In this document: positions 1 through 12,300 of the stretch, in pieces
Position numbering within the stretch: the first letter of the stretch is position 1
Layout of the letters: each line of letters begins with the position of its first letter
DNA from: Parachlorella kessleri
Lineage: Eukaryota > Chlorophyta > Trebouxiophyceae > Chlorellales > Chlorellaceae
Length of the DNA: 18,527 nucleotides
Reading direction: 5' to 3'
NCBI GenBank assembly: GCA_001598975.1
Contig: BBXU01001945.1
Location: 1-18,527, forward strand
Notes under the pieces: model-generated
The model's database searches: none
Told to the model about the DNA's origin: nothing
The model's input: only the letters and a program-made list of their open reading frames with translations
Made by a program: the position numbers and the translations under genes

Positions 1-317
1 AAGGAGTCAAGCCCTGCCTGCATCAGGGGCTGAGAAGCCTCGACAACACAGCCCAGGACCCCGCTCGCAACCTCTACAACGCTCTCCAGCACGGTTGTGA
101 CCAGCGCTCCCTTGCTGTTGCTGTTGTTGGAGTCCATGTGCCTCACTTCCGCTGGTCTTGCACCTCTGGGCGGTCTGGCCAGACTTGTGCGCCTTGGCTG
201 TGAGTGCTGGGGCTTCTGCTCCACATACATGGTCCCAAACTCCTCAAAGAATGGAGGGACCTTCCCATGTAAGCCCTGCACCCAGGCACCAAGCAGGTTT
301 GCAGCAGCAAGTATGGA
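1..317 (-). other. Post-KR linker and start of the module D acyl carrier protein
   Basis: The last exon in the window starts at 317. It carries the conserved post-KR motif [17 protein letters not shown], then a basic, proline-containing linker with the Asn/Ser run DSNNSNSKG, then the first part of an ACP ([14 protein letters not shown], then [10 protein letters not shown]). The phosphopantetheine serine codon is at 3-5, and the window ends two bases later. The rest of the ACP, and a possible second ACP, lie beyond the left edge. Confidence 0.9.
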
Positions 318-3300
318 TGACTTTTTTATGTAGCACTTTGGTATGCAGACGAACGCACTTGCAGTTGTCACACAAAGAAACCATGCACCAGCCACCAGCC
401 GCGCCAAGCAAGCCACCCACCCTGAAAAAGATCGCCCAGTTGAAAGGCACAGCAGCCACCACATTACAGGTCGTGAAAGGCTGTGTTAGATAGGTCATGG
501 CGGCATGCAGTGCATCCAGCCCGAGTGACGGCTGCAATATACCAACACCACCGCGCTCGGCACGCCGCATCACTACATCATTGGCCGCCATGCCTGCAGG
601 CACCAAGGACGTCCTGGTCAGCTTCATTCTGAATCATCAGTATCAAAACTGCCTGAATGCGATGCCATGGAGTGACATAATGGATGCTCACCTGCCGCCC
701 AAGCACCCCATTGCACCGCTACCCCGTTGCTGCCCTGAGCTGCCTTGGCACCAACCCAGCCTTCTAGGGCAGCATTTGCTGCTGCATAGTTGGCCTGGCC
801 AGGTCCCCCCAGCAGCGAGGCCACGGAAGAGAAGAGCAACACTTGGCCTAAGGGCACACCTTCTCCTGCGCTGCTCATCGCAAGCGCAGATGCCAGCTTG
901 GGTGCAAAGGCTGCACGGAAACTTGACACACTTTGTTTTGCCAGGACACCATCAGCTAGCACACCCCCAGAGTTGATGATCCCCGTGGCGTGGGGCACAT
1001 CTGACCGCATCTGGAAAAGGCCTGCCTCGGAAAGGACAGAGGTGTCGCTGCGAAGCACTGTCACTTGGCTTCCAGACATACTGAAGACACAGGAACCCTG
1101 CACGGACGGATCCACGCTCCTGCATGGCGCATATACAGATGCTGAGGTGTCAGCGCCGGTATGGTGACATCTAGGGTTGGACTGTGTCTCTGCCGCAGGC
1201 AAAGCCCTTACCATCCGCTGCGACCTAGGAGGATGATATGAGTGCGGCCCTGGCCTGCCAGCCAGTTAGTCATGAGAATGCCCAAAGCTCCTAGGCCGCC
1301 GCTGACAACCCAACTGCCATCTGTGCCATCCTCTTCCCTTCCGCCGGGCCCAGCAGGGAAGGGCATGGTCGTCACGATCTTTCCAACGTGCTGTGCGCGT
1401 GCAAACTGGCGGAAAGCTGGGAGAATATTGTTGAATGAATAGGACATGGTGGGCAGGGGAGGAACCTCGTTGGCACCCAGCATAGCTCCCAGCTTTCCTA
1501 ACACGGTGTGAAGGATCTGCAACAGTTCAAGCATGATTACCCAATGGAGCCCACTCTGTGAGCTTCGGCAAGAGTCACAGCCAGGAAAAGAAGTCCAAGA
1601 GGTGTTCATGCACCATGGAACCCAAACTTATGCCTTGTGCGAAGTTTGAATGTGGGTTATTACCTCCACTGGCAGGAAGTCAATGGCAATAAGCTTGTGC
1701 TGCACATCTGGCCGCTCGGCATACATGCGCTGAGGGGACCAAATATCCCTCTTGCCAATCTCAACGAAGCAACCATCATGCGCGAGGCATGACAAGGTAG
1801 CTGCCACCATGCCTGCATGATGTGGTGCATGCCATGCGCTTGGCAGAGGTTGAGGCACACAAGGCTCAAGTTGAGGGCTGGAGCACAAGGTGCCACATGA
1901 AAACTTACCGCGGAGAAATAATGGGCACCGCTTTCCACCCACCTGGTGATGTGAGCGAGTTCAGGGCAACATCAAATGGTCCCAGGCACGACAGCAGTGG
2001 GTCAGTGAAAGCTGTGCTGCGGGAGTCAGCCACGGCCTCCAGGCCTAGGCAGCGAAGGTACTGGCGCTTGTCAGCACTCCCAGCAGTCACTGCGACAGCG
2101 CAGCCCAGGCTGTTTGCCACACTCAGGGCAGCCAGCCCCACGCCTCCTGTGCCAGCATGGATGAGGATGCGGGTCCCAGGGCCCATGCCCTGACCATAGC
2201 CAAAGGCGGCAAGCACGGTGATGTAGACAGTAGGGGTAGTAGCCGCAGCCTCAAAGGTAATGTTCTGGGGCTTCAACGCCAGCAGCCCAGCCGGCGTATG
2301 CACAGTATGTCCCAAGCAGCCAGGAGCAAGGCCAAAGACATGGTCCCCTGCAGTCAGCATGAGAGACTAGCTGACCTTGGTGTATATGCACTTGGGACAT
2401 GGCCAATTGCAGTGAAGCCTGGTGAATGCGTGAAAGCAACTGCATGCTGTCAACACATGAAATACTGGTATTGCGAACTCATCGCAAGTCACTTGCCTTG
2501 CTGCAAGTGGGACACGCCTTCGCCTGTTTGCATCACCACACCAGCAAAGTCGGCGCCCGGGGCTCCAGGATCCCCAGGGTACATGCCAAGAACATTGAGC
2601 ACGTCCCTAAAGTTTAAACCAACTGCCTTAACGGCCACCTGCACACACAGTGGCAGAACAGCAAGGCTGTCAGTGAATGTCGCTCACAGTTTAGGGAGCC
2701 TGCTAACACACATACCTTGACTTCCAGTGGACTTAGATCTGACTGGGTGCGGGTGAGTAGCTTCATGTCACCCAGTGATCCGCGGGGCATGGGCAAGAGG
2801 TTGCCATTGCTGAGTAAAGCTGGATTGGGTGCATGGGCAAGCTTGGCGGCCACCGTGACCCCCCCTGAGATTGCTGCATCGCGGACAGATGCTACAGGAA
2901 GCAAATCGCTATAAGCTTCCTGGCTGCTCCGTTGCTGGCTCCAAATGTTGAGGGAGGGGAACTCTGATGCTGCCACCCTGGCAAAGCCACTTAGCGCTGA
3001 TGCATGTGCAGCAAGCTTGGAGGGCTGCCAGGCAGGGCCTGGGGTTGGGAGGACCCCTGGCACACCTTGTAACTGCAACACAAAGTCTGACCCAGCCTTC
3101 ATTTTTGGAAGGATTCGCTGTGCCCACTCCAGCCCCTGGCCCAGGAAACGAACAGCTGCGCCTGCCCCGACGGCATCAGTGCTCCTTACTCCTGCTATCG
3201 GTATGGTCACTGTGACTTTTGAGGATCCCAAGGCTGTCACTGTGCCATTATTGGCTGTTGCCCCTCCTGTAGCTGCTACAACTACAGCCTTCCCATCATT

Positions 3301-6300
3301 GACCCAAGTGGGCCCCATCACATGTGGCCGCTGCAAGGGTATGGAGCCCGGCACTGCCATAGAGTCCACTTGAAGCAGGTTTTGGTAGATGTGGTTGTCA
3401 TCTGGCGCAGATGAAGGCTGGGCAGCGGAAGGCTGGACACCGGGATGTTTCCCAGCTGTCATGGGTGTGGCTACGGCTGCCTTACTCTGCAACTTGCTCA
3501 GTTGACAGGCTGCCCCTGCGGCCTGGCTCAGCAGCTTGTGGTTCGTTTCTGTTACCAGCCGCTGCGAGCTGTCTTCCAACCAGGCTGATGCACACGTCCT
3601 GTCCTGCACCGGCTGGGCTTCTTGCAACAACAAAGCACCCAGACCCACCGGGACTTTAAGCGGAGCTGTGCTTCTACCTGAGTTCAAGCAGGTGCCTAGA
3701 TGGAGCACGTTGTCCAGTACAGCAGGGTTCATGACGAACCCATCATCTTGCTTGGCAGGCAACGCAGCAAGCGCACCACCTGGGGTGTTTGGAAGCATGC
3801 TGCTCCAAAGGCGGCGAAGGGAACCAGCCAATGTAGGCATGCAGGCACTGGTGGCACCGTGCGCACTGATTGTTGAGTGCGGTTGGCAGGCCCCAGCCTG
3901 GGATTGGTAGTGGCCTGCAGCGGGTGCTGCACTTGTTGTTTCTGCTGCACTGCTCTGAAGCACAACACTGCCTGTCATGTTGCTGACTCCCACTTGCAAG
4001 TGCACCTCCACCTCTCTTGGGAGGACCAAGGGTGCAGAGAGAGCGTGGCTCCGGAGGAACTGCATGCTGGGAGCTGCAATGCCTGAGAGGCAGACCACAC
4101 CGGCTGCTGCTGCCTCAAACATGGCTGCTCCTGGAAGGAGCACCTTGCCGCCAACCTGCAAGCATGCACGGGAAAAGCTGATATTTTCCCAGGCGTCTCA
4201 ACCTTAGGTTGAGCGCTCTTATTGCAAGGCAATATAACAAAGAACCCACGGCTTATTTCATGAATCGTGGCATTCTGATGCAGCACTGAGTTCTAACCTG
4301 GTGATCGCAAAGGAATGCCAAGTTGGCCATTGACAGGGCTGCCGTGAAGATACTGTTGCTGTTGTTATTGCTCCCCTGCCGTTGGAGCATGGTAAATGCA
4401 GGCGGGAAAGGCCATGCCCGCTGACGGCGGAAAGCCGGCAGGTGCATTAGTTTAGGAACAGGTTCTGCGCCTCCTTGCTTCAGCAGCATGTGCGCATTCA
4501 CGCCACTCATGCCAAAGGAGCTGGAGCCAGCCACAGCACCCGGGTAGCAGGCTCCGTAGCTTTGTCGCGGGACCATGGGTGAGCACCGTGCACCACTGCG
4601 GGCCCAGCCACCTAGTGCTGACTCCACATACGGGTTCATCTGGCGTAGATGCATCACACCTGGGACAGTGGCCTGGAGATCCACACAGCTGGCCAGCAGC
4701 AGCCCAGTGAGGCCCGCTGCACCCTCGGTGTGGCCAAAGCATGACTTGTTTGAGACAAGTGTTATGGCAGCGGTAGAAGAATTGCCTTGGAACACTTGGG
4801 CTAATGCGCCCAGCTCGATAGGGTCCCCAAGAGGAGTGCCCGTGCCGTGGATCGACACATAGCGGACATCACTGGCTTTGCAGCTTCCACCAGCTAGCGC
4901 AGCTAGGATCAAGGCAGCTTGTGCTGGCCCGTTAGGAGCTGTCAAGCCGCTGGACCGGCCGGCATGATTGACTGAGGATCCCACAATGACTTTTGCATGC
5001 TGCCCAGGCTCCGTTGCCTGCCTGCATTTTAGAACTGCCACAATGAAGCCTTCACCACGGCCATAACCATCGCCTGTGGAGTCGAACGTCTTGCACCTGC
5101 CCACCGGCGACAGTGCCTGCATGGAGAGATCAGTCAAGTGAGGAGTTTGTGCTATCAACTTCGCTTAACTTGACTCGCAACTGCTTCTGCCAGTCATGCA
5201 TGGCAAGGCTCAACCAAGGGTAGCAGTAAATCATAAACGCCATAACCATATAGCTGCAGATGACTTCTATACCGCAAGGAGAAAGGCTGGCATTCCGGGC
5301 ATTCAGCTCTAAGTGCAGGAACACTCATCCCCCAGAGAAGATACCTGCAGTTGGCAGATTCCAGCAGTCGTGCGGCTTGTCAGCATGCTGTTGACCCCCG
5401 CAGAGACAGCTGCACTGCTTTCTCTGTTTAGGAGAGCCACGCGCGCCAGATGAGTGGCAACAAGTGATGAAGAGCAGGCCGTGTCTGTGATAACGCTTGG
5501 ACCTTGGAATCCAAAGGTATACGACAGGCGGCCAACCAAGAAAGAGTCGCCATTCCCTGTAAGAGCTTGCAGTGCCACCTTATTGCTTCCGGCTGCAAGC
5601 ACATCCAGGTACTCCTGGTACATGCACCCGACATATGCTCCCACCAACGGTTCACTGGTGGTGTTGCTGTTACCCAGCGCCTCTGCGTAGGCCGTCGCTG
5701 TTTCCTCGAGCAAGATCCTACAGTCCAGGTAAATACCTCGTTCTGCTCGAATTGCTGAGTTTAGAGATGCATGGCTGCCCTTTAACTCATGTGCCTCCAT
5801 GTACCAGTCTCAACATACCTGACTTGGGGATCCATCTGGATGGCCTCCGCTTCAGCAAGCCTGAAGGCCCCACTATCAAACATATCGATACTCTGGCAGA
5901 AAGCGCCAAAGCGTGTGGTGCATGTGGCTCCTGAGGGTTTCAGGTCTGGTGTGTAGACGGCGTCTATGTCCCACCGGCTTGCGGGCACAACAGACTGAAG
6001 GTTGGATGATGCTGTCATGCTGTGGAAGAAGCCGCCGGCTTGTAGTGATGGCCCAGGGTGGCGGCTGGAGACAGTAACAAGATCAACAATGGCCGCAGGC
6101 TCAAGGGAGAGGTCGTGCAGTTGCCCAGCATCTGACTCAAGAGCTGCCACTGCATGTCCAGCTGCTTCTTGCAAGCGGTCATGTAGAAGGCTGGCTATGG
6201 CGGCGATGGTGGGGTGGTCAAACATGACCGTAGCAGGCAGGTCCAGACTGTAGTTTCTCTCAATGGCAGTACGTAGTTCTATGGCACCTGCAGAAAGCGA

Positions 6301-9300
6301 AATCAGTTTGCGTGCTTCTCTCCTGTGGCAAGCTGCAGGGTAGGAGTGCTGGGCAAGGACTGCAACTTTTCGTAACCTACCCAAAGAGTCAAGGCCAGCA
6401 GCCATGAGGGGCTGGTCTGCTGACACGTTGCTGCCCAGCACCCCAGCTACAATGCTCTGCAACTGGCCCACAAGGTCCTGCAAGTCCGCCACTGGGCTGG
6501 ACTGCACCACATGGAGCTCATGCCCCCCTGAGCCCTTGTCTAGCAGCTGATCAGAGATGAAGACGGCCAGGGCCTGGACCGTGGGATGGTCAAACATCAC
6601 TGTGACAGGCAAATCTAGGCCAAAGCGAGTCTGAAGGGCATTCCTCAGCTCTACAGAGCTTAGGCTGTCCAGCCCGGCAGACATAAGTGGCACATCAACG
6701 GCAACCTGCAACAAGCAGCATTTGCCAGAAGGGTAACTGATGTTGCTGTGCCTTCGACAATATTGTTTTCATGAGTACTTGACAGTCAAAACATGTGTAT
6801 CGCACCTGTAGGCTGGCAATTGCTTGCACTGTGTCTAGGACATGCTGGGTAACCTCCTCTGGCGACCTGCGCTGCGGCCCGCGGGGGATCTGGCTGTCCT
6901 TAGATGCAGCGCTTTCTGCCTCCTTGATGCCCACAGCTGCCCCCATGGTCACGATGCCGAAGTCTCCGAAGACTGAGGGCAGCGAGCCTCGTAATCGCTC
7001 TTGCATTTTCTGCCAACCAAATGGTGATATCACCATGTTTGAAGCCAGAGAGCATGTTGAAAAGATGGCACGCACCACCATAGCAAGCCCCGCGGCAGGC
7101 TGTATGATGCCCACACCGCTGGCCTGGAGACGCTGGGCAACTGCAGCGTTCTTGACGGCCATCCCCACCGCCCAGGCCCCCAGGCCCAGGCTCAGGCCAC
7201 TGAGACCACGTGCCTGGCGAGTCTCGCTAGCAACGTCCAGCATAGCATTGGCTGCTGCATAGTTTGCCTGCCCGGGGGCTCCCAACAGGGCGGCAATGGA
7301 TGAGAAGGCTGTGAAACAGGCCAGAGGCATGGCACCTGTGGCTGCCTCAAGGGCAGCCATGCCTTGCACCTTGGGAGCCATAACAGCCCGGAGGCCTGCT
7401 GCCGTCTGATTTGCCAGCACTGCATCCCGAAGGACGCCTCCTGCATGGATGATGCCGGTTAGCATGGCCGGCGACCCCTGGGCAAGGTGCTCAATATCTT
7501 CACGGAGGCTACTGTCTGCCATGGTTGCTGTCACGCACCCTTGCGGCGAGAGCAGCGCAGGAGGCACTGCCATGCCATAGACATTTCTTCCAGTGAGGTG
7601 TACCAGCAGGCCGGGCTGCTGACCAAGCCACGCAGCCACCAGTAGGCCCAAGTCACCCAGCCCACCAGTAACTAGTGCCTGGCCACGCAGCTGACCGCCG
7701 TGGTCCTGCTGCATTGTGGGGTGGCTACCTAACCGGGGCGCGAGGCAGTACCCATCCTTGGCCTCAGCTCCGTAACTGTCAATGCCTTGGGGGCAGGTAT
7801 GCTGGGCTGCTGGGGCTGTGCTGAGTTTGCTGACCTTCAGGCTGTAAAGATTGGCTGCTGGGACCTCCGACTGAGCTACATGCAGCATGGCTGCCACACC
7901 TGCCATGAACAAGCCTGAAGAAGAAGCAGCAGCTGGCATGTTTGTGATATACGACGACTGGCTGGTGTAGTGGAGGCCAACCCTGGACAGGGAGGTGCCG
8001 CACTCCACGGCAGTCCGCTGCAACCATGCAAGGCTGCTAGCCAGGACAGCATGCATGGCACGACTTGCCCGGCCTTGCACGCAATCTGAAATGCAAGCTT
8101 TGTTAGCAGCTGAGGTTTTCCAGGCAAGGGATTCAGAAGAAGGCCAGTAGGAAGCTGTGGTGCCATCAAGCAGGGAAGGTTCACGAGCCTGGAGAGCTAG
8201 TTTATATGCCATGGCTGGCTGCTGCTGGTGCGTGCCAGCATTCTTGGCATCCTTCCTGGCGGCAGTCCCCATAGCCTTGCTGAGCAGCCTGCTGAGCTGG
8301 CATGCTGTACGGGCTGCAGGGCTGTGCACCTTGTAACTGGCCTGGACTTCTGACGGCTGTGCCCCTGGTTCTGCCCATGCTGAGGCAGAGAACCTGCAGT
8401 GCCGGTCTTGGGGTTGCTGCACAACCAAGGCGTCCAGCCCCACAGGAACCCTGGGTGCCGCTTCACCACTTCCTGCCTTAAGAGCTACAACTAACTGCAG
8501 CACATTATCCAACATTGCAGGGTTTATCGTGAAGCCATCACCCCTAGTCCCTGGCAATGAACCCAGAGCACAGGGCGGTCCAGGGGGCTGGGGCGCTGCC
8601 AAGCCACCTAGCAAGGCAGGGAACAGGCTGTGAGTGGAAGGGGTCAAGCTGGCTTCCAAGGACATGCTGTCGCTATTGGCTGGCATCTGCGCTCGCCCAG
8701 TAAAAGCGCTGCAATGACTGGACGTGCTGGAAGCAGCACCCCCTTGCTGCCGCTCGCCATGGCTGCTGAGCCCCAGGCTCCCAGTTTGGAGGGACAGTTG
8801 GACCTCCAACATGATACTCTCTTGGGGCGGGATGACCAGGGGTGCCAAAATTGAAGCCTTTTGCACCGTGTAAAGTGACGGAGTTGCTTCCGTGATGCTC
8901 GCCAAAGATGAGGCAAAGGTCTCGAACATGCCCGTTCCTGGCATCAGCACACGCCCGCCAACCTGCAGCAAATGCATAACAATTGGGCGGGCACACCCAG
9001 GACATAGTGTGCAGCTTCTTAACACTTTCCACATGAAAGGGTATGTAACCACGGCGAAGCGTTATGAACATATAGTATATGTGTCTCCTTGCGATGACTG
9101 CTCTGTAGATTACCTGATGGTCCAGAATGAAAGCTAGCCTCTGCTTGCCCAACCAAGCAATGAAACGGCAGGTGGCCTGAGAGGCCAATGCCTTTCCCAG
9201 CATCAAGGACGCCGGGGGCAGGGCCCAACACCATTCTTGCCTCCATGGAAGATTCCCAGCCACAGTCGCTAGCCCGGTAGTGCCGGCGTGCTTGGCAAGA

Positions 9301-12300
9301 ATAAGATGTCCATTTGTCCCCTGCAATCAGCCGTGGAAGTGTCTTGACAGGCTATATCACGCTAAGCCTGCTTAGGTGAATGTAAAGAGCCTCATACCTG
9401 GAAGGCAAACGAGTTGATGCCAGTGATGCAACTGCCCCTCTCTTGGATGGCACCAACCCCAGCTTGGCGGGGCAAGCTGGAATGCCCTTTGGCTCCCAAT
9501 GCACCAACAACATAGGTGTTGAGCTTTCTCAAATGTGTTATGCTGCTAGCAGCGGCTTGTTCTAGCTGCAGGCTGGCATGCAGCATGCCTAGCACTCCAG
9601 CAGCGATCTCGCTGTGCCCCTCTCGAGCCTTGGATGCTACAATCGTGAATGTGCTGGCCCGCGTTGAGACCTGCATCATGCACCATAATTAAGCTGTAAG
9701 ATATGGGCGATTCTTAATTATTATACACGACCCGTCACAAAAATTTGTCAGCCACTTACCTGGAATATGCTTGCAAGGGCGCCCACTTCAATTGGATCTC
9801 CTAAAGGTGTCCCCGTCCCATGTGTGTCAATTCCCTTGATGTTATCGGGCTCGAGGGTGGCCCGGAGCAGAGCCGCTCGAATCACCTGCAGCAAGACTTT
9901 GCTTTTTCTTTTGCATTCCAACCATTCTTCAAGCCCTACGAGGAACTAGTCGTGCGGCGGAGGGGTGCTTACCTGCTGCTGGGACGGGCCATTGGGAGCG
10001 GTGAGCGAACTAGACCGCCCGTCCTGGTTGACCGCGCTGCCCATTATGATCATGGCAGAGCCAGCTTGGCTGATCTGATCGTTCACACCAAGGAGGAAGA
10101 CAATGCAAGCCTCGCCCCTAACATAGCCGTCTGCTGCAGAGTCTAGTGTCTTGCAACGCCCGTCGAAGCTAAGCATTCCTGCATATCGAAGTGCATGGCA
10201 GGCACATCGTTATGACACGCAATGCTTGTGTACACCTTAAACGCGCACACTGGCTTCATGATATAGTCAGCGCACCATTGATTGTGAGCGCTGCCGAACG
10301 TTGGGCTGTGAGGAGAGTATTGACTCCGGCTGTCAGGGCCATGAGGGAAGCTCCACTGGTAAGGTCAGCCATGGCATAATGTGTAGCCACCATGGATGAT
10401 GAGCAGGCCGTGTCAACTGCAACAGATGGCCCCTTCAGCCCAAATAGGAATGATATCCTGCAGGCATCCACAACGTGAACGATCCTCCTTAAGCGTGACT
10501 GAAGTCGATTGCCAGCCAGCATGCAGCATGTTGTCTGATACACGGCTGAGGGTAACCTGCCGCGCGATACCACATAGGCTCAAGTCACCCTTCTCTCACC
10601 TGCCCGGCGCCACGCTGAGACTGGAGCCGGTGGCAGCGTGCTGGCCAAGGGGCAGAGCATTGACCTCGGGGCCACTATCCTTAGTTGCAATTCCAACCAT
10701 CACCCCCGTAGCTTCAGGCAGGGTTACGGATGCACCTTGCAGAACATCAACCATTGCCTCAAGCAGCAGCCTTTGCTGGGGATCCATATAGAGGGCCTCC
10801 GACCTGCAATGACCAAGGTTTTGTTGTAAAGATATTCTCGGTAGCACAGAAGCAGTGACCAGGTCGAGGCAGGCTTCAGGCGAGGACGGTACCTGCTGAT
10901 ATGGAAAAGTCTGCCATCAAATGATTCCAGGCCTGTGAGGAAGGAGCTGAACCGTGGCTCTAGCTTATTGGGCGACAGGAGAGCGAATTCATCCACATCC
11001 CAGCGGCAAAATGGCACGGCTGAGGGCGTATCGCCGATGATGGCTGCCTCTGCTTGCATCCCAGGCACGCGGCCAGAGACTGTCAGCAGCCTTACAGCAG
11101 GAGGGCTTGATTCAGACACCTGCAACGGGCACAAATGCCACCCTCGCTTGCCAGACCGCAAGCTGTGCTACCACTCCCCATGCACCTTACAAGAAGGCAT
11201 GCCATGTCTTCTGGCAACATTTCAAAGCAGTTACCTACCAAGGCTTCTGGAGCTTCAAATTCATTGTAAGAGTATCCACTCATGAGCGATCCCTCATCTG
11301 TGCTGTCCCAGTCCGGCATGGAGCTCGCTAAGTATGATGCCAGTGCAGCAATGGTGGGGTAATCGAAAAACAGTGTAGGAGGGAGATCCAGCCCAAGGGC
11401 TGTGCTGAGCGTACCGCGCAACTCGATAACACTTAGGGAGTCAAGGCCTGCCGCCATGAGGGGCTGGTCAGATGCCACAGCTTGGCCCACCATGGACTGA
11501 ATGATATCAGCGACATGGCCAGAAATGGAAGCTTGCAGGGCTGAGTTGTTGCGGCCACCGTGCCTGCATTGGCGGGAGCTCGTGCACCTAACGGCTGCCA
11601 GCCTCGTCGCAGCAGGTGGGTCCTGCACCATGGCGCTCGCCTGCGATGCACCTGCCAGCTGCTGTACTACAAAGGTGGCCAGTGCAGCGCTGGTTGGGTA
11701 GTCCAAAACCGCTGTGGCTGGCAGCTCAACTCCAAAGGTGGATGACAGTGAGTTGCGGAGCTCAACGGTGGCCAGAGAGTCAAGCCCTGCCTCCATAAGC
11801 GGCTGGTTGGCTGCCACACAATGGCCCAAAATCGACTCAACAACTGCACAAACTTGTGTTGTAGCGGAGTCTTTCAAGAGTTCCAAGGGCGCGCTGCCTT
11901 GCATAGCAAGCTGCCGACCGAAAGATTTGGGCACCCCAACTGGACCTCTGGTAATAGAAACTGCTGCTTTGGGCTTCTGCTCCACAATCACTTGAGAAAA
12001 CTCCTCAAAGAACGGAGGAACATTCCGCTGTAGGTTCTGCAGCCAGACAGAGAGCAGGGCTGCAGCAGTCAGCCTGCCGTCTGTCTTCTTTACCGAATGG
12101 CAGTATGTGAAAGGCTGTATTGTTGGAGGCTCAGATCGTCCCCACAATATTCACCAAGCATTGGCGGGCGCAGCAATGAGAAGCCCCTCACCTGGAGAAA
12201 CACACTCCAATTGAATGGCACGGCTGCCACCAGCTTGTAGGTTGTAAAGGGCTTCATGATATTGGTAATAACATAGTCCAACATACTAAGTCCTAGGGAG

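Noticed and set aside
100..135. CTG/TTG triplet run, with a similar one near 4350, as a microsatellite
   Set aside because: Each is short and imperfect and encodes a Ser/Asn linker in the frame of the PKS, so it does not qualify as a separate repeat locus.
1501..1555. Alternative ER acceptor about 40 bases downstream (ttgcag before ATCCTTC)
   Set aside because: It is in the same phase and cannot be excluded, but the upstream acceptor gives a length closer to the usual spacing in the ER C-terminal part.
2157..2720. Long plus-strand open frame, among several others such as 497-976 and 2945-3373
   Set aside because: They lie opposite coherent PKS exons and introns, show no recognisable domain, and are expected as shadows in GC-rich coding sequence.
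6288..6380. Treating the 93-bp insert as normal coding sequence
   Set aside because: It breaks a universally conserved ACP helix and is flanked by good GT and AG sites; splicing restores the consensus. It is kept only as a possible retained intron.
8673..9326. Minus-strand open frame that runs past 9114 into sequence upstream of the DH exon
   Set aside because: The KS and DH-start match ends exactly at DHQ next to a GT donor. The continuation is read-through of the 8963-9113 intron and then the wrong frame of the DH exon.
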